Both the position numbers and the translations under genes were made by a program. Below the pieces are notes generated by a model. The model was not told the origin of the DNA. It made no database searches and saw nothing but the letters and a program-made list of their open reading frames with translations. This document shows positions 18,480 to 26,668 of a stretch of 64,000 nt of DNA, one piece after another. Source of the stretch: Bacteroidales bacterium (GTDB lineage Bacteria; Bacteroidota; Bacteroidia; Bacteroidales; UBA932); assembly GCA_017447265.1 (NCBI GenBank), contig JAFSOA010000009.1, positions 1 to 64,000 of the forward strand, read 5' to 3'. Within the stretch, counting starts at the first letter, position 1, and every line of letters starts with the position of its first letter.

Positions 18480-19063
18480 TGAACTGGCTCGATCTCACCT
18501 CATCCGTCCTCGGCCTGGCCTGTGTATTCCTGGCCGGCCGTGGCAGCAAATACAACTTCTGGGTAGGTTACCTCTACACCATCGCGCTCTTTTTCCTGTT
18601 CTGGCAGAAGAACCTGGTGGCCTCCCTGCTGCTCCAGCCCATTTCGCTGGGCATCAATATCCTCGGTCACTACCGCTGGACCCATCCCAAGGCGGGCGAG
18701 GCAAGCTCCGAGAAGACCGGCGAACTGAAGGTCAGCATGCTCAGCTGGCCCGAACGCGTGCTGACGGTCGCTGTCGTGCTGGTGGTGGCCGCCCTGTGGG
18801 GCTGGCTGCTCGGGCGCCTTTTCCCCGCCGACCCGCACCCGTACCTCGATTCCTGTGTCACCGTCCTGATCCTCGTGGCCCAGTTCCTCAGCGCCCAGAA
18901 AAAGTGGGACTGCTGGGTGGCCTGGATCGTCGTCAATATCACCCAACTCATCCTGCACCTGTCGGTCGGCAACATCTTCATGCCGATTGTCAGTGCCCTG
19001 TATCTTGTCAACGGCATCATCTCCCTGGTCAACTGGGAGAAAATGTATAGGAGAAAAGCCTGA
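18479..19063 (+). CDS. pnuC: PnuC-family vitamin transporter inserted in the suf operon
   Basis: A 194-residue protein with about seven hydrophobic segments. PnuC-like features are KYNFWVGYLYTIALFFLFW, a NILGHYRW segment and a late CWVAWIVVNITQLI helix. It is only distantly similar to the copy at 8867-9565 and is shorter. One-base overlaps with sufB (TAATG) and with sufC (TGATG) show it is transcribed and probably translated as part of the suf operon. No functional link between NAD-precursor uptake and Fe-S assembly is established. Substrate is uncertain. Confidence 0.82.
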   Translation: MNWLDLTSSVLGLACVFLAGRGSKYNFWVGYLYTIALFFLFWQKNLVASLLLQPISLGINILGHYRWTHPKAGEASSEKTGELKVSMLSWPERVLTVAVVLVVAALWGWLLGRLFPADPHPYLDSCVTVLILVAQFLSAQKKWDCWVAWIVVNITQLILHLSVGNIFMPIVSALYLVNGIISLVNWEKMYRRKA

Positions 19064-19821
19064 TGAACAACCTGCTCACAATCGAAAACCTGCATGCCTC
19101 GGTCGGAGAGAAGGAGATTCTCCGCGGCATCAACCTGGCTGTCAAGCCGGGTGAAGTCCACGCCATCATGGGGCCCAACGGTTCGGGCAAAAGCACCCTC
19201 TCCGCCGTGCTGGCCGGCCGCGACACCTTCACCGTGACCGAAGGTTCCGTCCGCTACGACGGCCGCGACCTGCTCGCCCTCTCGCCGGAGGAGCGCGCCT
19301 GGGCCGGCGTCTTCCTCGGATTCCAGTATCCGGTGGAGATTCCGGGCGTGAGCAACGTCAATTTCATGAAAGCTGCGGTCAGTGAGCAGCGCAAGCAGCG
19401 CGGCCAGGAGCCGCTGAATCCTGCGCAGTTCCTGAAGTTGATGCGCGAAAAGATGGCCTATGTGGAGATGGACAGCAGTTTCTCGGGCCGGGGTGTCAAC
19501 GTGGGCTTCTCGGGCGGCGAGAAAAAGCGCAACGAGATCTTTCAGATGGCGATGCTCGAGCCGCGCCTGGCCATTCTTGACGAGACCGACTCCGGCCTCG
19601 ACGTGGACGCCCTGCGCATCGTGGCCACCGGCGTCAACCGCCTCAGGCGTCCCGACAACGCCTTCATCGTCATCACCCACTACCAGCGTCTGCTCGACTA
19701 CATCGTCCCCGACGTGATCCATGTGCTCTACAAAGGTCGCATCATCAAGACCGCCGGCAAGGAGCTGGCGCTCGAGATCGAGCAGAAAGGCTACGACTGG
19801 CTCATTCAGGAAAGCGAATAG
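19063..19821 (+). CDS. sufC: Fe-S assembly ATPase SufC
   Basis: A 252-residue ABC ATPase. Walker A GPNGSGKST is at about residues 34-42, the Q-loop region GFQYPVEIPGV at about 87-97, a SufC-specific signature FSGGEKKRNEIFQM near 148-161, Walker B LAILDETDSGLD near 167-178, and the switch His in VITHYQRLL. SufC binds SufB and SufD and its ATPase cycle reshapes the scaffold. It starts on the pnuC stop and ends 3 nt before sufD. Confidence 0.97.
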   Translation: MNNLLTIENLHASVGEKEILRGINLAVKPGEVHAIMGPNGSGKSTLSAVLAGRDTFTVTEGSVRYDGRDLLALSPEERAWAGVFLGFQYPVEIPGVSNVNFMKAAVSEQRKQRGQEPLNPAQFLKLMREKMAYVEMDSSFSGRGVNVGFSGGEKKRNEIFQMAMLEPRLAILDETDSGLDVDALRIVATGVNRLRRPDNAFIVITHYQRLLDYIVPDVIHVLYKGRIIKTAGKELALEIEQKGYDWLIQESE

Positions 19822-19824
19822 TCC

Positions 19825-20529
19825 ATGGAACCCCTCGTTCTCACCAACCCTGAAGGTCCGGTGCGGATCGCGCCGGAAGCCGGTGCTTCCGCTGTGTACC
19901 TCGTGCTGCAAGATGCGGCTGAGCAGGCGCGCGAGTGCGACTGGGAGATCGTGCTCCCGGAAGGCGCCTCGCTCCGGATGGTGTTCCTCTCGCTCGACGG
20001 CGCCCTGTTGCGCAACCGCCTGCACGTGTCCCTGCAGGGCCGGCATGCCGCCTGCGAACTGAGCGGCCTCTGCCTGGCCGACGGTAGCCAGGAGATGGAC
20101 TATGACATCGTGCTGGCCCACGAAGTGCCGCAGTGCCGGAGCACGCAGCTGTTCAAGAACATTGTGGGCGGACGCGCCGTGACCCGTTTCAACGGGCTGA
20201 TCAAAGTCGTGCCCGACGCCCAGCAGACCGAAGCCTACCAGGCCAACCACAATCTGCTGATCAGCGAGACGGCCAAAGCCTATACCCGGCCGCAGCTCGA
20301 GATTTATGCCGACGATGTGAAGTGCAGCCACGGTGCCACGATCGGCCGCCTCAACCCGGACGAGCTGTTCTATATGCGTTCCCGCGGCATCCCGCAGGCA
20401 GAGGCGCGTCTGCTGCAGCAGCTGGCTTTCTGCAACGAGGTGCTGGAGAAGATTCCTTCGGCCGGGCTGCGGGAGCAGTTGCAGCTACGGATCGAAAATC
20501 GGCTGCGGCAACTGGCTTTGGGGTTATAA
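19825..20529 (+). CDS. sufD: Short SufD, core domain only
   Basis: SufD partners SufB and SufC in Fe-S cluster assembly. This protein has 234 residues, whereas typical SufD has about 420-450. The C-terminal beta-helix core and dimer-interface segment DDVKCSHGATIGRLNPDELFYMRSRG (split, about residues 164-190) are kept, including the Cys and His known to matter in E. coli SufD. The N-terminal helical region and part of the beta-helix are missing. The ATG follows sufC by 3 nt and no upstream continuation is possible because sufC occupies it. It looks like a reduced gene rather than a frameshift. Confidence 0.88.
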   Translation: MEPLVLTNPEGPVRIAPEAGASAVYLVLQDAAEQARECDWEIVLPEGASLRMVFLSLDGALLRNRLHVSLQGRHAACELSGLCLADGSQEMDYDIVLAHEVPQCRSTQLFKNIVGGRAVTRFNGLIKVVPDAQQTEAYQANHNLLISETAKAYTRPQLEIYADDVKCSHGATIGRLNPDELFYMRSRGIPQAEARLLQQLAFCNEVLEKIPSAGLREQLQLRIENRLRQLALGL

Positions 20530-20642
20530 ATTGTCAAAACGGCGCTATTTATTGTCAAAAGGTCGAAAGTTTGCTTTGGGGACGCAACATTTCGGGCCTG
20601 GGCTGCATCTATGAAGTGGTTTAGGTTTTAGTATATTATCAG

Positions 20643-20680
20643 AAAAAGGTGGCCTTTGTGTGAGAAGGGCCGCCTTTTTT
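20643..20680 (+). terminator. Bidirectional intrinsic terminator after suf operon
   Basis: A 15-bp stem with two G-U pairs (20643-20657 with 20665-20679, 7-nt loop) is flanked by A-run and T-run. It lies between sufD and the convergent glycan operon. The rest of 20530-20712 is non-coding, with a short direct repeat ATTGTCAAAA at 20530 and 20551. Confidence 0.85.
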
Positions 20681-20712
20681 GTGTTTACCGGGGCTCCGCC
20701 CCAAAACCTCAT

Positions 20713-22380
20713 TTATTTATTCATGTTCGGGATGAAGCCGACGACCGCGCCGGAACCATCCGCTTCCCGCCACAAAACCGTAAACAGCTGGGGATAGGCC
20801 TGTATGGTCGGCATGATCACCACCGCAGACGTCCGGTAGACAGCATCCAGCACAAGGGCACTGACCTCGTTGTCCTCCAGGTAACGGACGATTTCCGCCG
20901 GCGTGCCCTCCTTCGGCATCGAGACGGCATGATGGTACTTGGAGTGGAAATAGAAGATCTCCGGTTTCCGCGCGACAAACACCCAGTGGTCCGGCAGGAG
21001 GGCGCACTTGGCGCACTCGTCCAGATAGACCTGATAGGTTTTGTGATTCTGGAGCTGATCGAACGTTTTGACGGCGGCAAATTTCCGGTAATAATCCTGG
21101 ACGGAACGGTAGGTCGGCAGGAGCAGGGCGAGCAAGAGCAGGGCCAGCACCGGCGTCAGGCCCTTGGCAAGCCAGGCAGGTTCCTGCCGATATCTGGACA
21201 GGCGTTGCGCAATCCAGTGCGCCGTCCAGCAGACACCCGCCACCAGCGCCGCCAGCATCAGCGGCAGGAGCGGGATGAAATAGCGGATGTCAGCATAATA
21301 GGGTGGGTAGAACATCAGCGAGCCGAAGGTCGCCAGAAAATACAGGATGAGCAGCAGTGACAGCCTCTTCATCGACAACAGACCGACCAGCATGAAGGCG
21401 ATGACCAGGATGCCCGGGACCCAGCGCCGGTCTTCTTCCGGGAAATTGAGCTTGAATGAGGCGTTATCGGGGTCGATCAGCGAATTCGGAATATAATACG
21501 GCACGAAGGCCATCAGGTTTCGCTTGACGCGGTTCAGCCAGAAGCTCGTCATTTTGTCGGTGCTTTCGTTCGCGACCGGCTGCGTGAAGGTGTTCAGGTA
21601 TTCGCTGGTATAGCCGGGCTTGACCCGCTGGTTGCGGGCGTCCCAGCCAGCCTTGGCGGCGAAGAAAGACAGGAGGACCAGGGCGGAGGCCATCAGGGGC
21701 ACAGCCCAGCTTTTCACCGCTTTCTTCCGGCGGAGGAAGGCTTTTCCGCCCAGGATCAGGAAGGTCAGGGTAACAGCCAGAATGAGCGAGATACCCATCG
21801 TCCGCACGAAGTACAGCGCAGCGGTCAGCAGGCAGAGGCCCGCGAGCAGCAGGATCTGCCGGATGTTTTTTTGGCGGAGTCTTTCGAAATCCAGCTCAAG
21901 GCAGAGGGCGATGATGGCCAGGGTGAGGGTCGTGTAGAGCATTTCGCTCATCAGGATGGTCGCCCAGCGCAGCAGTTCCGGGTGCCAGATCGTCAGGAGG
22001 CAGGCAGCCAGGGCGATCCAATGGCCCTGGTGGCCAATGGTCTTGCGCACGATCCGGAAGAGCAGCAGGATGGAAATCAGCAGCAGGAAACCGTTGAGCA
22101 TCTTCAGCGCCACGACATTGTCGGGGAAGATGTGATAGAAAAGCGACATGAAAGCCGGATAACCCGGCGGGAAGTGCATGTGCGGCTCGGGGACCGGACC
22201 GATTTCCGATACGTAGCCATGCCCCTGGGCCAGGCTTCGCGCCAGCTGGTAATACACGTAGTTATCGCCGTTCATGTCCATCTTCTTATCGAAGACAGCG
22301 GAATAGTTAATGGCGAAACAGACCACGATCACGGCCAGCATCAGCCAGCGGAGCGTCTTCTCATTCAGACTTACTTTCAT
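20713..22380 (-). CDS. GT-C-like polytopic membrane glycosyltransferase
   Basis: A 555-residue membrane protein with about 10-11 helices. The first periplasmic loop contains [20 protein letters not shown] (Asp-Asn region) and PPGYPAF, the pattern of ArnT/PMT-like (GT39/GT83) enzymes that use polyprenyl-linked sugars. A C-terminal soluble domain follows (about 430-555). The ATG at 22380 is preferred over an upstream alternative because it begins the hydrophobic N-terminus; it overlaps the upstream gene by 20 nt. It is the last gene of a gtrA-FAD enzyme-GT operon, suggesting envelope glycan modification. Acceptor and sugar are unknown. Confidence 0.78.
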   Translation of the reverse strand: MKVSLNEKTLRWLMLAVIVVCFAINYSAVFDKKMDMNGDNYVYYQLARSLAQGHGYVSEIGPVPEPHMHFPPGYPAFMSLFYHIFPDNVVALKMLNGFLLLISILLLFRIVRKTIGHQGHWIALAACLLTIWHPELLRWATILMSEMLYTTLTLAIIALCLELDFERLRQKNIRQILLLAGLCLLTAALYFVRTMGISLILAVTLTFLILGGKAFLRRKKAVKSWAVPLMASALVLLSFFAAKAGWDARNQRVKPGYTSEYLNTFTQPVANESTDKMTSFWLNRVKRNLMAFVPYYIPNSLIDPDNASFKLNFPEEDRRWVPGILVIAFMLVGLLSMKRLSLLLILYFLATFGSLMFYPPYYADIRYFIPLLPLMLAALVAGVCWTAHWIAQRLSRYRQEPAWLAKGLTPVLALLLLALLLPTYRSVQDYYRKFAAVKTFDQLQNHKTYQVYLDECAKCALLPDHWVFVARKPEIFYFHSKYHHAVSMPKEGTPAEIVRYLEDNEVSALVLDAVYRTSAVVIMPTIQAYPQLFTVLWREADGSGAVVGFIPNMNK

Positions 22381-23932
22381 GATACTCCTTTTCTGTATTG
22401 ACATTCCATACATTCTCCTTGCCTGTCACGTGGTCGCGGATGTTACGGACCGCTTCCATGGCCGTCAGCATCGAATGGTCCATGTTGTTGTAACGATGCT
22501 GGCCGTTGCGCCCCAGGCAATATAGATTCTCGATGCCGTCAAGGAAAGCCTTGACCTTGTCGAGCTCATAATAGCTTCCGAAATAGGCGGGATAAGCCTT
22601 CTTCATCTTCACCCGGCAGGCATCAAGCACATCCTCGCGCTCGACCACTCCGATTTTTACCAGCTCGTCGACAGCCAGGCGGATGAAGTCCTCGTCGGAC
22701 ATCTGCCAGAGCTGGTCTCCCTCCGTGCAGAAATACTCCATCCCAATCCACATCGTGTTCTCGTAGTCCTTCACCAGATAGGGCGACCAATTGTTGAAGA
22801 TCTGCAGGCGGCCCACCTTCACATCGCGGTCCTGCACGTAGATCCAGGTGTCCGGCACACGCTCCGCATAGGTTTTGATCTTCGTGCGGTTTTTGATCTT
22901 GAGCTTGCGCACGCAGAGGCCCACGGTCATGAAGTCGCGGTAGGGCAGCTCACGCGCGATCCGCGCCACGTCTTCCGGCACGTCGATGCCCGAGAGCGCG
23001 GCAACCAGGTCCTTGACAGGCATGGTGGAGAAGAGCCAGTCGCAGGGTTCGTGGACCACGCTGCCGTCAGGGCCGCGGTAGCCTACCGAAGTCACGCGTC
23101 CGCCTTCGACGTGGACATCCACCACCTCGGCTTGCTTGCGCAGGGTACCGCCGGCTTGCATCACATCGTCGGCCACCTGCTCCCAGAGCTGGCCAGGTCC
23201 ATATTTTGGATAGATATACTGCTCGATGAGGGAGGTTTCTACCTTGTCGCCCTGCTTCTCTTTCCGGTGCGTAGCCTTGTTGAGCATGTCTTTGAGCACA
23301 GCTGCCACGGAAATGCCTTTTACGCGCTGGCTGCCCCAGTCGGCGCCAAGATTGGAGGGGTGCACGCCCCACACTTTCTCTGTGTAGTCTTCGAAGAACA
23401 TCTGGTAGAGCGGCTTCCCGAAGCGGTTGATATAGAAGTTCTCCAGCGAAGTCTCCGGCAGCTTGTGGACCACTGAAGCCAGGTATCCGAAGCCAGCCTG
23501 GACGGTGCGGCGCAGGCCCATGTTGGCGAAAGTATTGGCCGAGAGCGAGATGGGATAGTCGAAGAACTTACGCAGGAAGAAGATGCGGCTTACGCGGTGG
23601 CGGATCAAGGTCACGCAGTCTTCCTTTTCCGGGTCGGGCCCATCCGGCGCCAGGGGTTTGTCGTCCAGCCCGAGCAGAATGTCGTCCTTGGAACGGGCGC
23701 CCTGCAACGGCATCTGCTTGGCCCACCAGTCCATCACCTCCTGGTTTTTCGAGAAGAAGCGATGGCCACCCAGGTCCATGCGGTTTCCTTTGTATCGGAT
23801 AGTCTGGGAGATGCCCCCAATGGCATCGGTGGCTTCCAGAAGGGTGGGTACAATGTCCGTTTTGTCCAGCAGTTCGCTGGCCGCGGTCAGGCCCGCCGGT
23901 CCGGCACCGATGATGACGGCTTTCTGTTTCAT
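22361..23932 (-). CDS. FAD/NAD(P)-dependent oxidoreductase, UDP-galactopyranose-mutase-like
   Basis: A 523-residue flavoprotein. The N-terminal dinucleotide motif [14 protein letters not shown] (about residues 9-22) is followed by an acidic strand end LLEA and GHRFFSK (56-62). Sequences such as [14 protein letters not shown] and the C-terminal [18 protein letters not shown] resemble UDP-galactopyranose mutase and protoporphyrinogen-oxidase-type amine oxidases. It likely acts on a nucleotide-sugar or lipid-linked intermediate of the adjoining membrane enzymes, but substrate is inference. The ATG overlaps the end of gtrA by 4 nt. Confidence 0.82.
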   Translation of the reverse strand: MKQKAVIIGAGPAGLTAASELLDKTDIVPTLLEATDAIGGISQTIRYKGNRMDLGGHRFFSKNQEVMDWWAKQMPLQGARSKDDILLGLDDKPLAPDGPDPEKEDCVTLIRHRVSRIFFLRKFFDYPISLSANTFANMGLRRTVQAGFGYLASVVHKLPETSLENFYINRFGKPLYQMFFEDYTEKVWGVHPSNLGADWGSQRVKGISVAAVLKDMLNKATHRKEKQGDKVETSLIEQYIYPKYGPGQLWEQVADDVMQAGGTLRKQAEVVDVHVEGGRVTSVGYRGPDGSVVHEPCDWLFSTMPVKDLVAALSGIDVPEDVARIARELPYRDFMTVGLCVRKLKIKNRTKIKTYAERVPDTWIYVQDRDVKVGRLQIFNNWSPYLVKDYENTMWIGMEYFCTEGDQLWQMSDEDFIRLAVDELVKIGVVEREDVLDACRVKMKKAYPAYFGSYYELDKVKAFLDGIENLYCLGRNGQHRYNNMDHSMLTAMEAVRNIRDHVTGKENVWNVNTEKEYHESKSE

Positions 23933-24360
23933 TTGGAAAGGGTTTGGGTCGATTTGTTGAAAAGGATGAACTTGCGGGCGAAGAAGTTCCAGAAAAACAC
24001 GATGGCCGTGGAGATCAGCTTAGCCACCATATAGTGCAAGTGCAGTTTCTCGCAACCGACGTACATGATCAGCTCATTGAGTCCCAGGCCAACCACGCCG
24101 ATGATGGCGAATACAGAAAATTCAGCCCAGCGGTTTTCCATCCGCCGGTCGCCAAAGACCCACGATGTGCTGAGAACATAGTTGCAGACCAGGCCGAGGA
24201 TGAAGGCGATGCACGCCGACACTAGGTAGTGAAGGTGGAATACTTCCGTCAGCAGCCACAGGCTGCCGTAGTCGACCACAAAGGCGCAGCCCCCCACGAT
24301 GGCGTAGCGGAACAACTGGATCCATAGGTTCTGGACTTTCCCGGTCAGGAGCTGCTTCAT
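23929..24360 (-). CDS. GtrA family membrane protein
   Basis: A 143-residue protein with four membrane helices. It carries the GtrA pattern [16 protein letters not shown] near the N-terminus, [11 protein letters not shown] in the middle, and a [13 protein letters not shown] end. GtrA-like proteins are thought to flip or position polyprenyl-linked sugars for periplasmic transfer. It is first in a three-gene leftward operon and overlaps the next gene by 4 nt. Its ATG lies 6 nt after a TATTTTTG element. Confidence 0.9.
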   Translation of the reverse strand: MKQLLTGKVQNLWIQLFRYAIVGGCAFVVDYGSLWLLTEVFHLHYLVSACIAFILGLVCNYVLSTSWVFGDRRMENRWAEFSVFAIIGVVGLGLNELIMYVGCEKLHLHYMVAKLISTAIVFFWNFFARKFILFNKSTQTLSK

Positions 24361-24366
24361 AAATTA

Positions 24367-24383
24367 CAAAAATAACAAAAATA
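24367..24383 (-). promoter_or_regulatory. Tandem -7-like elements for the gtrA operon
   Basis: CAAAAATA occurs twice (24367-24374 and 24376-24383), reading TATTTTTG on the minus strand. The nearer copy ends 6 nt before the gtrA ATG. Confidence 0.5.
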
Positions 24384-24430
24384 ACGGGATGCCAGAACAA
24401 GTCCGGCAGGGACGAAGGGTTGAAAAGCGG

Positions 24431-24577
24431 AGGCTATGGTGGCCTGATGCAGGTAGCCTCAATATGGATGTTCATAACAAGTTGTTGAAAATCAGCCCAT
24501 TCTGATTCTTAACCTGGTTTGAAACAAGCAGGTTGTTTTTAGTATCTTTTTGGATATCAGCGAGTTGTTATGAACAT
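24431..24577. repeat. Hairpin cluster at the left end of a REP-associated transposase element
   Basis: AGGCTA (24431-24436) pairs with TAGCCT (24454-24459). A perfect 13-bp inverted repeat, ATGTTCATAACAA (24468-24480) and its complement (24565-24577), encloses two smaller hairpins: AATCAG/CTGATT (24490-24507) and AACCTG/CAGGTT followed by T's (24511-24540). Such subterminal structures are what HUH single-strand transposases recognise. No gene is seen here. Confidence 0.6.
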
Positions 24578-24600
24578 TTGGAAAAGGCGATTTCGTGAAT

Positions 24601-24608
24601 TATATTTG
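24601..24608 (+). promoter_or_regulatory. -7 promoter element for the transposase
   Basis: TATATTTG lies 22 nt before the ATG at 24631. Because it overlaps the only upstream in-frame start (GTG at 24595), it argues for the downstream ATG. Confidence 0.5.
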
Positions 24609-24630
24609 TACACAATTAAAATGGGGCGAC

Positions 24631-25542
24631 ATGCGGGGAAGAATATCTTTTACGAGAGGTGCTGTTCAGCACGTCTATCAAAAAACCAACAAAGGATTTT
24701 TGATTTTCTATTCCGGACGGGATTGTCTGGTGTTTTTCACGATTTTCTGCATGGCCGCCCGGAAATGCGGCGTCAGGGTTCTTGGTCTGTGCCTGATGGT
24801 CGACCATATCCATGTTTTAGTGGAGGCTAATTCGAAGGAACAGCTTAGTCGCTTCGTCCATATGTATACAAGATCCTTCAGCAGGATGTATAACCAAGCG
24901 TATCCGCAGGCCAATCTCTCTTTTCATAGCCCTTTCGGAAAGGCGTCTAAGGTGGGAGAGAAAAAGATCAAGTCGGCCATCGCTTATCTGTACAACAACC
25001 CGGTGGAGAAACAACTATGCAACAAAGTTGAGCAATCCAGATGGAACTTTCTGGCTTATGCGCAGAACAAACATCCCTTCTCGGATCCTTTCGTCGAAAA
25101 CCGATCCAGGGGATATTTACGGAAGGCCCTGCATGAAGTCAGGGAAGAATTTGCACAGGGTCGGCCGCTCAACTACGCCCAACTGGCTCGAATGACAAAG
25201 AATCTCAACCGACAGGAGTTGGCCCAATTGAGCGATTTTATCATAAGGACCTACAATTGCATCGATTATGCGGCGCTTCAAAGTCATTACAACAGTTTTG
25301 ATGACATGGTCATGGCCATCAATAGCAATACAGGTTCTGAATATGATCTGAAAGAAGATTTCACGGCGGGTTCCGATGGGATCTATACGACGATGACCGG
25401 ATTCCTGTTGCAGACAAAGGAATTGTCCTGTATCGGCGACCTGCTAAAACGGCCTGAAGAGGAGCGCCGCCGTCTCTGGGAGCCTCTTGCCATACGAACG
25501 GGTGCTAGTGCCCGCCATCTCACCAAATATCTCCATCTATGA
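24631..25542 (+). CDS. REP-associated tyrosine transposase (Y1/HUH, IS200-like)
   Basis: A 303-residue protein. The N-terminal ~150 residues form a Y1_Tnp domain with the HUH motif HIH at 59-61 (LMVDHIHVLVE) and a later AIAYLYNNPVEK segment holding the probable nucleophilic tyrosine. The C-terminal ~140 residues end in RTGASARHLTKYL, like a helix-turn-helix. These proteins nick and join single-stranded DNA at hairpins, and many are domesticated to spread REP sequences. Hairpins flank the gene on both sides, and its GC content is lower than its neighbours. It appears intact. Confidence 0.88.
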   Translation: MRGRISFTRGAVQHVYQKTNKGFLIFYSGRDCLVFFTIFCMAARKCGVRVLGLCLMVDHIHVLVEANSKEQLSRFVHMYTRSFSRMYNQAYPQANLSFHSPFGKASKVGEKKIKSAIAYLYNNPVEKQLCNKVEQSRWNFLAYAQNKHPFSDPFVENRSRGYLRKALHEVREEFAQGRPLNYAQLARMTKNLNRQELAQLSDFIIRTYNCIDYAALQSHYNSFDDMVMAINSNTGSEYDLKEDFTAGSDGIYTTMTGFLLQTKELSCIGDLLKRPEEERRRLWEPLAIRTGASARHLTKYLHL

Positions 25543-25578
25543 TGTGCACTGTAAGAACTTGACAATCAATAATATAAA

Positions 25579-25614
25579 ACAATATACCCGCCAGTAGTTA
25601 GGCGGGTATATTGT
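25579..25614. terminator. Perfect 14-bp hairpin downstream of the transposase
   Basis: ACAATATACCCGCC (25579-25592) and GGCGGGTATATTGT (25601-25614) form a perfect stem with an 8-nt loop between two convergent genes. It could be a bidirectional terminator, or the right-end hairpin of the transposase element. 25615-25674 shows no gene. Confidence 0.65.
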
Positions 25615-25674
25615 TGTAATCATCTGATATACAAGCAGTTGCTGTGCATAACGCGTAGCGCGCCGCGTGGGGAA

Positions 25675-26661
25675 TCAATACCCTTGCGCATGGATGGGAA
25701 GTTCGGCACCTTCCGGCGTGACCAGGACGGGGCCCACGTCGGGACGGGCGGTGTGGCCGATGATTTCGAAATCCTGGAAATCCTTGCGGACGACATCGTG
25801 CTTCTCGATGGGCAGGGTGAAGAGGAACTTGTAGTCGTCACCGCCGTTCATGGCTGCCGTCACCACGTCCATGTCGATTTCCTCGGCCATGGCGAAGGTC
25901 TGGGAAGAGATGGGAATCTTCTCGAGATAGATCTTGGCGCCCAGGCCCGTGTCGCGCGTCAGCCGGATGACGGCCTCGCCCAGGCCGCGGGTGAGGAAAT
26001 AGCCGCGGGAGGGCAGCGCATCCGCCTCGATGAAACGGGTCACGATGCCCGGCTTGATCTCCGGACTCAGGTAGCTGGCCAGGACGGCCTTGTATTTCGA
26101 CAGATCGGGCTGCTCGCCCGTGCCGGTGAACGAGACTTTCTCGCGCTCCAGCACGTGCAGGCCCATGTAGGCCGCGCCCACATGCCCGCTGAGGCAGATC
26201 AGGTCCATGTTCTTCGAAGCCGGGATCTTTTCGATGACGCCCTTTTTCTGGACGCCGCAGGCCGACAGGCCGATGGCCAGCCCGTTGACGGACGGGTTGA
26301 GTTCGAGTGCCAGCTGACCGACGCCGTGTTCCCGGCAGGCAGCCAGCACGCCCTGCCAGAGCTCCGCCACATCCTCGTAGCAGAAACGCTTGGAGAGTCC
26401 CAGCACCACCGACAGGGACGCCGGCTGGCGCAGGTCGGCGTAGAGCTCGCCGAGTACGTTGAGCACGGCCTTGTAGCCCAGGTGCTTGAGCGGCGTGTAG
26501 ACCAGGTCGAAGTCACAGCCTTCCAGCATGAGTTTCTGGGCGCTGCAACATTCTCCTTTCTGCTTGAGCCGCAGGGGTTGTTCGTTGGTATATCCGCTCT
26601 GGTCGAAGAGCTTTTCGAGGACGGCCTGCTTGCCGATGCTTGCAATCTCGGTTCTTGTCAT
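25675..26661 (-). CDS. Degenerate ThiL/AIR-synthase-like protein (probable pseudo-enzyme)
   Basis: The 328-residue protein aligns with thiamine-monophosphate kinase of Bacteroidota: MTRTEIASIG start, CDFDLVYTPLKHLGYKAV (about 48-65), LICLSGHVGAAYMGLHVLE and the end GGDDYKFLFTLP. The ATP/Mg residues expected in ThiL are absent. The GDDAA-type motif is missing, the conserved Asp after the GYKA helix is replaced in NVLGELYA, the GGDT site reads ELNPS, and the DISDGL site reads TRGLGEA. It is therefore probably catalytically dead or altered. The ATG at 26661 lies 7 nt after the metallophosphoesterase stop, so the two are co-transcribed. No thiamine genes or riboswitch are nearby. Confidence 0.72.
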   Translation of the reverse strand: MTRTEIASIGKQAVLEKLFDQSGYTNEQPLRLKQKGECCSAQKLMLEGCDFDLVYTPLKHLGYKAVLNVLGELYADLRQPASLSVVLGLSKRFCYEDVAELWQGVLAACREHGVGQLALELNPSVNGLAIGLSACGVQKKGVIEKIPASKNMDLICLSGHVGAAYMGLHVLEREKVSFTGTGEQPDLSKYKAVLASYLSPEIKPGIVTRFIEADALPSRGYFLTRGLGEAVIRLTRDTGLGAKIYLEKIPISSQTFAMAEEIDMDVVTAAMNGGDDYKFLFTLPIEKHDVVRKDFQDFEIIGHTARPDVGPVLVTPEGAELPIHAQGY

Positions 26662-26668
26662 CGTAGGA

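Noticed and set aside
26662-26668. TPP riboswitch for the ThiL-like gene
   Set aside because: The gene is 7 nt behind the phosphoesterase stop, leaving no room for a riboswitch.
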